Shown in pieces: positions 22,226 through 40,873 of a DNA stretch of 64,000 bases (within the stretch, counting starts at the first letter, position 1; the number at the start of each line of letters is the position of its first letter). The notes below the pieces were generated by a model. The model searched no databases and had not been told where the DNA came from. It was given only the letters and a program-made list of their open reading frames with translations. Made by a program: the position numbers and the translations under genes. Source of the DNA: Balamuthia mandrillaris (Eukaryota > Discosea > Longamoebia > Balamuthiidae); contig JAVKOQ010000063.1 of the NCBI GenBank assembly GCA_031835245.1, forward strand, positions 1 to 64,000, read 5' to 3'.

Positions 22226-24436
22226 TTACAAACGTGAACCGCGGACGGTGGTGGCGGTCGTCGAAGTTCTACTGTACAAGTAAAAGTGGATGTGAAATAA
22301 GGAGAGGAGGCATAACACCACGAACAGGGAGCGGTCTTGAGAGTACACCACGATGACGGCGTAGACGAGGCAAGAAAGGACCACCAGCACCCTTTTGTGA
22401 AGAAAGCAGAAAGAAGAGAGAGAAAGAAAGAAGAAAGAGAGGAAAAAAAAAGCCCAAACGAAGGAACGAAGGGACGAAGAGAGAGGAAAACAGTTAGGCA
22501 AAACAAGAAGATAAAACCGCAAGAAAAAGCAGAAAAAATGAAGAGGCACAAGAAGAAGAAGCACGAGAACAACAGAAGAAAACGAAGCAAAACAAGAATA
22601 AGCACGTTATTAAGACGAAGAATCAGAATAAGCATAAGAGAAAAAGCAAGAGAACCATCCAGTATGAAGTCTCTCCGGAAGAACGGAGAAAGGAAGACTC
22701 AAGAACGGCCGTTGGTTGTTTCTCGCCCTAATAATACCAACCGAAGGGAGCATAGAACATCTCGCCTCTTCCCCTTCTTCGCTTCTTCTGTTTCGACGAA
22801 GTTGGTCCTTCAAGAAGTTGATCCTTTGTTGAATGCGATTCTTCTCCGTTTCGAACTCTTCGATCTCCTTTTCCAGTTCTTCTAACACTGTTTTCGCTTC
22901 TAAAGCGTTTTGTTCGGTTTGCTCTGTCTCCTTTTCTTCCCCCTTTACATGTTGACGCGATGGGCTTATATTTACACGAATCGCTTCCCCCTCCTCATCC
23001 TCTTCATATCCTTCTTCTCCTTCCTCATCGTCTTGTTGTTGAAGCAAACGCTCCTCGTTGTTCTCATCACGCGTGTCGTTCCGGAAGAATGAGGAAGAAT
23101 TTCTTCTCGTTCCTGAGGATGACGATGATGAGGTCAACAGCCAATCGTACGATGCAATTTGCATCCGAAGATCTGAAGTGAATGGAACACACAATAAGAA
23201 TAAATAACGTGAACAACAAGGGAAAGAAAGAAGAAACAGAAGACGAAAAAAAAAACGAGAAGCAGAAGAAGAACAAGAAGAAGAAGAAAGGTCGTAACCT
23301 TCCAAAGTATCAAGAAAATGAGTATCATGAGAGAGATCTGCCCGAGATGCGGCCGGTTTTGAGGTTGTCCACTTTCTTCGCTTCCGCTTCACCTTTCTGG
23401 GAGAGAATATATCCTTCCTCGCTGTCTCTTCTTCTTTCCTTTTGCCTCCATTCTCATCTCCCTCTTGCTTATCTTGTTCACCATTTCCATCTCCTTCTCT
23501 TTCTTCTCCTTCCTCTTCCTCCTCCTCCTCTTCGTCTTCTTCCACTGGTTGCAACCCGCTCATCTCCAAGGACGTCTCCATTTGTTCCTGCAACGAAACC
23601 ATTTGCGTCGTCTCCGTCTCTATCTCTTGCACCAACTCGTTGACGTAACGCTCCAAGGCTTCCTTCTCGTTTTGAAGCGAGTCGATCGTCCGGTCCTTCT
23701 CCTCGCAGCGAAAAGAGAGCTCCATGATCTCTTCGGTCAGCTTGGACTTCTCTGAGTTCAGCCTTCGATTGGTCTCTTTCTCTCTTCGCAGAGAGCCTTT
23801 GCAGCGTTCTAACTCTTGTTTGAGCTTTGTAATGGTATTTTCTTCTTCCTTTAGTTGTTTTTAAGAAATAAGAGAAAAGAATTAAAAAAAGACATCAAAA
23901 AAAAAAAGAAAAAAACAGAAAAAAAAAGAAAAAAAAAGAAAAAAAAAGAAAAAAGAAAAAAGAAAAAAGAAAAAAGAAAAAAGAAAAAGAAAAGAATTAA
24001 GAAAACGAAATTATAAAATAACATAAATTCATACCTGAGAAGAAGCAGCAACCTCCAGAGACCTTCTGGAAATATTGAAGCTTCTCCGTCGGAAGCTTCC
24101 ACCAGCAGAGCCGCTTTTCTTGGTTTTGTTATTGTGGTGACCCTCTCCTCCCCCAAACTCAAAAGAAGCTGAAGACTCGTCGTCGGAGCTAAAGCCGTTG
24201 TGCTGGGCTCGCAGGCGGTCGTAGTGCCGCAGCTTGGTGGCCCAGCTTCGTCCGTACCACTCCTGGGTGTTGTTCCATTCGCGGCTCAGCTGCTCCAACT
24301 CGCTCTCCCATTCCGCCTTTAGGGAGCTGAAACTGGACCTTCTCTCTTCTGAAGAAGAAGAGGAGGAGCCTTCGGCCGAAGGTGGCACGATGGAACTCGT
24401 TGTCATTGGTGCAGGAACCTCTTGATCGAGGCTCAT
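22226..24436 (-). CDS. Coiled-coil protein with C-terminal membrane anchor
   Basis: I do not recognise a named family. The first exon (24436 to about 24033) is Ser/Glu-rich with an amphipathic segment (WESELEQLSREWNNTQEW). The second, about 23855-23300, is a long coiled coil (LKQELERCKGSLRREKETN, RRLNSEKSKLTEEI, LQNEKEALERYVNELVQEI) followed by a run of acidic residues. The third, about 23175-22735, has a second coiled coil (VLEELEKEIEEFETEKNRI). After a CT-rich intron, the last exon (about 22393-22226) encodes two adjacent hydrophobic segments, VLVVLSCLVYAVIVVY and LFVVLCLLSLFHIHFYLY, and a short basic end. Such a layout fits a golgin-like or tail-anchored tether, but that is inference. It shares a divergent promoter with the EF-hand gene. 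Confidence 0.7.
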
Positions 24437-24566
24437 GTTTGGTTTTTAAGGTGTGTAGAAGAATGAAACAGAAAAAAAATACAAGTTCGTTCACCTGCGT
24501 AATGCTTTATGTAATGCTTTTTTTTTTATTATTTTTCGGTCTTTTCTTTTGTTTTGCTCCTAAAAA

Positions 24567-24681
24567 TTTGTCGACTTTTCATTCATTTCGCCGATATTTG
24601 TCGACATACATTTCTGAAATTCCTTCCTGTTCACGTTATTTGTCGACGAACATTTTTCGCAATTCCGGTATATTTGTCGAC
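24567..24681. promoter_or_regulatory. Cluster of four TTTGTCGAC elements
   Basis: Four copies of TTTGTCGAC (24567-24575, 24597-24605, 24639-24647, 24673-24681) occur in 115 bases. They lie between the divergently transcribed coiled-coil and EF-hand genes. The six-base GTCGAC core is palindromic and so could act in both directions. Similar clusters precede other genes in this window. Confidence 0.5.
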
Positions 24682-24785
24682 TTTCACACATTCCTGACGT
24701 TCTTTGTCCGCATAAAAATATTTGGCATTCTTTAATATACACAAAAAGAAAAGAAAAGAAAAGAAAGTAAAAAAGAAAGAAAGAG

Positions 24786-26046
24786 ATGGCGATGAAAGCC
24801 CGTTCCAAAGATCCAAAGAAACGCTTGTTCCAGCGGTCCTCTTCCGTTGCACAGGTGCGCACAACAATATATACTACAACCATTTTTTTTTTCCTCGTCT
24901 CTGTTTGTTTGGATGATGACGATGTAACAATGTTTCGATTATAAAATAAAACAAAGCCTGCTTGATTGAAGCCTAATAACCAAAACACAAAAACACAAAC
25001 AGTTTGCACAAGCATTTACGGAGGAACAGGTGGCAGTTATGAGAGAACTGTTTGATCTTTGCGACCAGGATGGCGACGGACAAGGTAATTTTTTTACAAT
25101 GAAATTCCTTTATTGTTTTTCTATTTTTTCTAATTTTTTGATTTTTTTTATTTATTTATTTATTGTTTTTTTTTTCTGTTTTACTTTTTTTTTTTTGTAT
25201 GAAAAAAAGTAACGCCAAGCGAGCTGCGATCGGTAATGAGTGAACTCAACGTGGGGACCAGCGAGGAAGAGACGGACAACCTCTTCAAGTCTCTCGACAC
25301 GAACAATGGTTTTGTTCTATTTTCTTTCTATTTTTTAAAACCTTTTCTTTTTTTCTTTTTTTTTCTTTTTTTTCTTTTTTTCTTTTTTCTTTATTTCTTT
25401 ATTTCTTTATTTCTTTATTTCTTTATTTCTTTTTTCTTATTTCTTTTTTCTTATTTCTTATTTCTTTTTTCTTTTTTTCTTTCATTTAATTATTTATTTA
25501 TTTTTTCTTTTTCATTCCTTTTTCTTTTTTCCTTTTGTTTTGTTGTTTCTTTTTGTTGTTTCTTATCCTTTCTTTCTTTTTTTTTTTTCGCTTTGGCACT
25601 TACTGAATTCACAAAAGATGGACTCCTTTCCTTTGGCGACTTCCTGAGGTATTTTTTGTTCTATCCTCTCATCTCTTCTCATCTTCTCGTCCTCAGCGAC
25701 TCTAAACAACAAATAATTCCATACAAAGTGGTTTTCGATGGATGCAAAAATCACAACGTTTGCAAGCGGCGGCCAATATAGCCGCGTTAGAGGGATCCGC
25801 TTCTTCTCCCTCCTCCACTTCTCCGACTTCGTCTCCTTCCGCCCCAAAACTTAACAAGTCAAAAAGCGTTATTGATGTACGCCTTTTTCGTTTTCTTTCT
25901 CTTTCGTTCTATTTGTTTGTCTTTCATTCTCTTCTTTTCTATTTTTGTCTAATAGTTCATTCGAGATTGTTCATTGAACGAAACGGAACTGGCCAAAATG
26001 GAGAAACTCTTTCAAGAATGTGATGAAGATAACAATGGAGGCGGTA

Positions 26047-26080
<34 letters not shown>

Positions 26081-26932
26081 CTCTGTCCCTCCGTTTTTCT
26101 TTCTTCTTTTGGTCTTTACGCAACCACAAAACTAAACAGCCAAACAATAAAAGTGAGCAAGCAAGAGTTATGGAAGTTTTTGCACAGGCAAGGCGTACGC
26201 TGTTCCAAAGAGGAGTTTATCTCTTTCTTCAACGAGCTGGATGAAGACAAAAGTGGCTCCCTTAGTTTCAGCGAGTTTGCGAAAGGCATGCGTGGTCTTC
26301 AAGCGGTATCGCTACTATCCTCACTTGCTCTAGTTTTTTTTCTTTCTTTGATCTTTTTCGTTTTGCTTCATAATATGTTTTCTTTAACTTGCTAATCTAC
26401 CAAAGGGTTTCAATATGAGCATCGGAGCAAAAGGAGGAAAGAAAATGGCTGCCAGGTTAAAGAATATTGGTGGCAGCAACAACAAAACCAGCAAAGAGGA
26501 AACCTCCTCCCCGGCTTCGTCATCCCCAAGAGAAGACAGATCCGTCCAAAGTAAACTTAAAGAGTTGGAGCAGAAGAACGCCATCTTATTTAACGTTTGT
26601 CTACATTCTTCCTCCTTCGATGTTTCTGTTATCGTAATTGTAACTCGTATTTTACAGTATTTGAAAGAGTTTGTGAGTAAAGGATTGGATTTGGCAGAAC
26701 GAGAACATGCAGCAAAACATTACAACGCAGCTGCTGCTCTCCTCCAGCTTATTGACTATCCTTTGGTACGCCATTTCTTTTTCATTTGTTACTATTGCTC
26801 ATGTTTCATGTTTTAACTTGTTCAAAGGTACAAAACATGGCAGTGTTTGTTGGGGATGACTTAACCTCCACCGAAACAGACGACCTCTACAACAAACTTC
26901 AAAAATCTCTCAAATCGCTAAACAAAAAGTAA
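24786..26932 (+). CDS. Four-EF-hand calcium-binding protein with C-terminal helical domain
   Basis: Ten exons (24786-24854, 25003-25084, 25210-25308, 25618-25648, 25729-25876, 25956-26043, 26154-26305, 26406-26594, 26658-26765, 26828-26932) total 357 codons with perfect phase closure, giving 356 residues. EF-hand loops, several split by introns, are DQDGDGQVTPSE, DTNNDGLLSFGD (Asp instead of Glu at position 12), DEDNNGGVSKQE and DEDKSGSLSFSE. A Ser/Pro-rich linker separates EF2 from EF3. The C-terminal ~120 residues are helical (LKELEQKNAIL, FVSKGLDLAEREHAAKHYN) and may pair with a target or form an MIT-like bundle. A calmodulin-like calcium sensor is likely. Introns 2 and 3 are unusually T-rich. 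Confidence 0.85.
25310..25600. repeat. T-rich intron with (TTTATTTC)n
   Basis: Most of this EF-hand gene intron is poly-T broken by C and A, with several TTTATTTC tandem units near 25385-25435. It shows the sense-strand pyrimidine bias of introns in this genome in its most extreme form. Confidence 0.7.
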
Positions 26933-27009
26933 CATCATTCAACCCTATTCGATTCGAAGCGAAGCAGAAAAGAGAGAGAGTGTGAAGATAGGCGAGATGC
27001 AGAGAAGCA

Positions 27010-27054
<45 letters not shown>

Positions 27055-27239
27055 ACAATAAAGTGAGAGACTGAGTGAGAGAGCAGAGAAGCAGAGAAGC
27101 AACCAAGCGAGAAAGAGAGGAGGGAAGTAATGAGGTAGATGAGAGATCTTAGCTGGAAAAGAACAGAGACCACGCAATTGTGGCCTCGAGGAAGGTATCG
27201 GCGAATTACCATGGCCGCCATTTCTCCGTCGGAGAAATT

Positions 27240-27431
27240 TGATCTCCGTTTAACCAATAGGGACTAATCGGTGTATTTCTCCGATACTATTAACCAATAG
27301 GGAAGTTTTCGGAGCATTCAAAATCCTCCGGGCGTTTAACGTGCCTCCCAGCATAAAAACCGCTTCTCGCTTCTTGCTTCAGTCCTCAACACTCAACAGA
27401 ACGAACATCACTCTCACCAACTACACACACA
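27240..27431 (+). promoter_or_regulatory. GST promoter with paired CCAAT boxes and CTCCG motifs
   Basis: Two copies of TTAACCAATAGGGA lie at 27250-27263 and 27290-27303, 40 bases apart. CTCCG/CGGAG motifs recur around them (near 27226-27248, 27279 and 27314-27330). CATAAAAACC near 27351 may serve as a TATA-like element roughly 80 bases before the GST ATG. The arrangement suggests a strong, regulated promoter. Function is inferred from position only. Confidence 0.5.
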
Positions 27432-28204
27432 ATGTCCGTCGCAAAGCCTACTCTCACTTACTTCAACGGCCCCGGTCGCGCTGAGGTCCCCCGCCTGCTC
27501 CTCGAGCTGGCCGGCGTGGACTACGAGTGGGTGGGCTTCGCCTACAAGGGCTCCCCCGGCCCCGACTGGGCCGAGTACAAGAGCAAGCACGGGGAGGAGC
27601 TGGCCTTTGGCCAGGTGCCCCGGTACCAGGAGCCCGAGGGTCTTGACCTCGTCCAAAGCAACGCCATCTCTCGCCACCTTGCCAACAAACACGGCTTCAA
27701 TGGTTACCTTTCTCGCTCTCTCTCTTCTCACTCTCTCTCTCATGCTATCAAGATCGACTTTGTCAAACTCATCTTCTTTTCTTCTCTTTCTTCTTCCTGT
27801 TTGTTTGTTTGTGCACAAAAGGCACCAACGAAACAGAAGCTGCTCTGATCGATCAGTTCAGCGAGGGAGTGGGGGAGTTTGCTACTGCCGGCCTCAAGGT
27901 GATTTTTGCTCCCGAGGGCGCCAACAAGGCCGAGCTCCTCGCCAAGTTCCTCTCCGAGGACCTGCCCAAGTGGCTGGGCCACTTTGACCGCGCCCTCGCC
28001 AAGAACGGCACCGGCTTCTTCGTCGGCGACAAGGTCTCCTATGCCGACGTCGGCCTCTTCGTCACCTTCAACTTTGTGTTCAAGCTGCTGGAGGGCGCCC
28101 GCGAGGTCTTTGAGGGCTTCTCCCAGGTGAAGGCCGCCTACGAGAAGGTGGCCAGCCTGCCCAAGATCAAAGCGTTCTATGACTCCAAGCCCTATGGCAA
28201 CTAA
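27432..28204 (+). CDS. Glutathione S-transferase
   Basis: Cytosolic GST that conjugates glutathione to electrophiles. Exons 27432-27702 and 27822-28204 give 217 residues, the usual family length. The N-terminal thioredoxin-like domain starts TLTYFNGPGRAEVPRLLLEL, where Tyr in TYFNGPGRAE is the expected catalytic residue of alpha/mu/pi/sigma-type enzymes. FGQVPRY supplies the cis-proline and LVQSNAISRHLA the glutathione-binding Ser. The C-terminal helical domain has the typical GDKVSYADVGLFV N-capping motif. Codons end strongly in C or G, unlike its neighbours, suggesting high expression. The single intron is CT-rich. Confidence 0.95.
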
Positions 28205-28739
28205 AACCTTTTAGACAAGAAAAAGAAAAAGAAAAATAAAAAGCTGTATAGACACCTTGCCCGTTGCTATATTGCCTTGTGGTTTGTTTTGCTTGCATTC
28301 CAAGCACAAGAAGGAAGGAAGGAAGGAAAGGAAAGTAAGAAAGGAAGGAAGGAAGGAAAGAAAGAAAGAAAGAAAGAAAGAAACGACAATAAAGAAACGA
28401 CAAGAAAGAAACGACAAGAAAGGCAAAGTGGAGAGTTATTGATGGAGCACGGGTCATCAGCCAGGACAGAGGAGGAGGAGAAGGAAAGCAAAGCCCTTCC
28501 CTCCCTTCTCCAACCCTTTGCACACTCCACCGCCTGCAGCTTCGCCTTCGAGGATTTGACCTCCTTGTCGAGGGAGTTTGGCCAGCTCACCGCTCTGAGA
28601 GGCGTTTGGTGGGAGTTGTTGTGTTGCAGCCAAAGCTGCTTCCTCCGGCCCCTTGCTTGCTAAATGCTACCTCGCAACGAAGCAGTCGTGAGAAGAGAGA
28701 GAAAGAACGAACATGCGACAAAGTCTCTATATTAAAAAA
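28205..28739. other. Convergent intergenic region, possible small ORF
   Basis: This region lies between the GST stop and the Pol epsilon stop. 28310-28400 holds GGAA/GAAA microsatellites. A 73-codon plus-strand ORF from a true ATG at 28442 to 28663, and an overlapping minus-strand open frame, look less repetitive than the surroundings. No domain is recognisable in either. They could be 3'UTR of Pol epsilon or a small gene. Confidence 0.3.
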
Positions 28740-38242
<9,503 letters not shown>

Positions 38243-38352
38243 CTTAGTTTTTCTTTCTTTCCCTTTTCTCTTCCCTTCTTTTACGTGAGCAAGAATAGGG
38301 AGGGAAAAGCCCTAATTTTTTTGCACAAGGTCGATTTTGGCGGGAAAAACAT

Positions 38353-38470
38353 GTCGACGGAAACAACAAAATGTCTACAGCAATGAACATATATCGTGTC
38401 GACATGATAACAGTATGTCTGTCGACAGTATTAGCAGTCTACAGAAATGTGTTGTAAAATTTTTGTCGAC
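38353..38470. promoter_or_regulatory. Cluster of four GTCGAC elements in a divergent promoter
   Basis: GTCGAC occurs at 38353-38358, 38398-38403, 38421-38426 and 38465-38470, with degenerate GTCTAC copies between them (near 38373 and 38438). The cluster is between the divergent Pol epsilon gene and the gene at 38615. It matches the cluster at 24567-24681. Confidence 0.5.
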
Positions 38471-38614
38471 AGAATTACCGGGAAACGGGAACACATCTCG
38501 TAGAACTGCATTGTCGGAGACACTTTGGACAATGGAGAGTGATGGATTTGCACTCGCCTACTCCTCCTGTGACTTAACCTCACCAGCAGCAGAACGGAGG
38601 AGGAAGGGAAGAAA

Positions 38615-39419
38615 ATGGTGGAGAACATCAAAGGCACCTTCGAGATCCACCTCTTTGTGGCTCCCTTGAACCCGGACCAAGAGACCGTGGACCGGTTCGT
38701 GCAGGCCTGCGAGAGGGCCACCACCGGCCCCAACCACACCGTCAAGGGCCTCTTCCTCTACCTTGACTTTGAGCACCTGGGCTATGCCGGCGTCCTCCAG
38801 AGCTCGCGCTACACCCAAGGCACCATCGAGGACGCTCGTCGCGTGGTCCAAGAGGACTGCGAGATGTTGGAAGCGGCGGGCTTTGAGGTCATTCGCAGAA
38901 AGATCGAGTGTTTGGCCTCTAACGAAGGTAAAAGGAAACAGGAAGAAAGTAACAAACAACAAGCTAACTCTTTTGTCTGTCGTGACAACAACAGGTGTGC
39001 CTAGAAACGAGCAAGAAGATAAGGAACAACTCCCGGGCCACTACTTTGAGTTTCACATCAAGTGCGTCCCCACCGCTACCACGACAGTGGAGGAGGTACA
39101 GGCGGAGCAAGCAGTGGACGTCGAGACCCTGAAGCAACTCTCCGAGAAGCTCTCCAAGGAGCTGAACGTCCGCATCCCGCTCAGCTACAACGCCCTCCGA
39201 CCCTCCCAGCGCTTCCTCAACACCAGAACCTACGGGCTCGGCAGGGATCCCTCCTTCAAGACCGTGGAGGCCATCCGGGAGAGCATCAACGCCCTGGGCC
39301 ACATCCGAGTGGAAAAGGTCATCCGGGAGTTTATCTGCCAGGACGACAACACCGCCCTGGACGCCGGCTGGTTGGAACCCCTTGCCTATCAGAACAAACC
39401 CCTGCCTTGCGCTTCATAG
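38615..39419 (+). CDS. Unrecognised 245-residue protein
   Basis: Exons 38615-38927 and 38995-39419 give 245 residues with phase-1 closure. I do not recognise a named family. It lacks a signal peptide or membrane segment. Notable stretches are GTFEIHLFVAPLNPDQETVD, a middle segment HYFEFHIKCV, and RPSQRFLNTRTYGLGRD. Two halves each begin with a beta-strand containing FEIH/FEFH, suggesting an internal duplication of an alpha/beta fold. Codons end mainly in C or G, as in the GST and ADH genes, implying high expression. A cytosolic soluble protein is likely; function unknown. The GTCGAC cluster lies just upstream. Confidence 0.75.
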
Positions 39420-39707
39420 CCCCCAACCAGATCCGCCCTCTCACGTGCGCATTTTATGTAGACTAATTCATTTTAGAATTTGCCCCCATATAGGCATATT
39501 GTCCCGGTATCTCGCTTGAAACACCCATTTATTGTTATTTTTTCATTTATTGAGTTTCTACTTCCCCGTTTTTCGGTTGCTTTTTTTTTTATTTATTTTT
39601 TTGCCAAGCAACAAAGCACATCTGTCTGGATAGAGCGGTAAGGAGAAGCTGCGAACACAGGAGAGATAGAGAGAGACCCCAAAAAAAAAATAAAATAAAC
39701 AGAGGAC

Positions 39708-40835
39708 ATGTCTGGGAGTAATGGTTGGTGGTTTTTGGTGGCGTTGTTCTTGTCAGCGGCGGTGGACGTTGGGCAAGGGAGTTGGGCGTTCCTCCGAGTG
39801 GAGAATCCGACCCCTGGCACCACCGCCTCTGCCCTCTTCCAAATGAAAATGCAAGGAGTTCATTACGGCACCTATAAATTCCAGCTAACCTCCTCATCCT
39901 TGGCGAAAGAGAACTGTAGGTGTTCCCCTTTTTCTTCTCCTCTTCCCTTTTTTTCTCAAAAAAAACTTTTCTCCTACCAAGACGGCGTCGTCAGCAGCAG
40001 CAGTCCCAACCAGGAATGGACATGCGACGACCAGCGCTGTTTTAGTGATGACGCTTGGGCGTTTTGTCATACGTTCGAGGGCGACCCAACGATCTATTGC
40101 ACTTATTCCGACCTCGTTCTCAAGGTAGACATTGCCATCCCCTCCGATGCCATCCGTGAACGAATAACCAACGGCAAGGGAGTCTTCACCAATGTCCGTT
40201 ACAGTACGCATAACACCTTCTCTCCTTGCGTTCCTCCGTCCTGCACAGCTCTTATGGCCAACAACATTTTTTTTCTGTGTTCACAGGTTACCCTGAGAAT
40301 GTCGCGCAGCAAACAACTCGGTGGGAGAGTCCATTGAGCTTCACCACCGGAGAGGCGTTGGTCTCGTTGAACTCCTCCATCCGGTCTCAACAGCCCCTTC
40401 ATGTGGCTGGAGAGCCTGCGGTGGTCGAGCTATGGGTCGGCAACGCCGGCCCATCCAACGCAAGAGACTCCGCATGTGATATCACCGTTTCGCATCCTGA
40501 CTTTGTGGTGCTCCCTTCCAATTGCCAAACTCTGGAGGGTAACCGGCTGAGATGCAACGGAACCGGGGACATCTTGCCACTGGCAGAAGGTATTTGTCTG
40601 AGCTTGGAGCAGGAGAGAGTTTGATAGATTGCAAGGTGATGGACTCATCTTGCAAATTTCTCAATAGGATCCGTCGCCGAACTGGTCATACTTCCAGCAG
40701 CGGACTATCGTGACTCCGTAACCATAGAGGCGGACAATTGTTACGTGTTTGGCACCGTTAGCTCCATGGCTTCGCAGGTACTCAGCTTTGACGTCACTCC
40801 AGTTTGGAACCTCGCCCAATCCTTTGCAGGTATTG

Positions 40836-40873
<38 letters not shown>

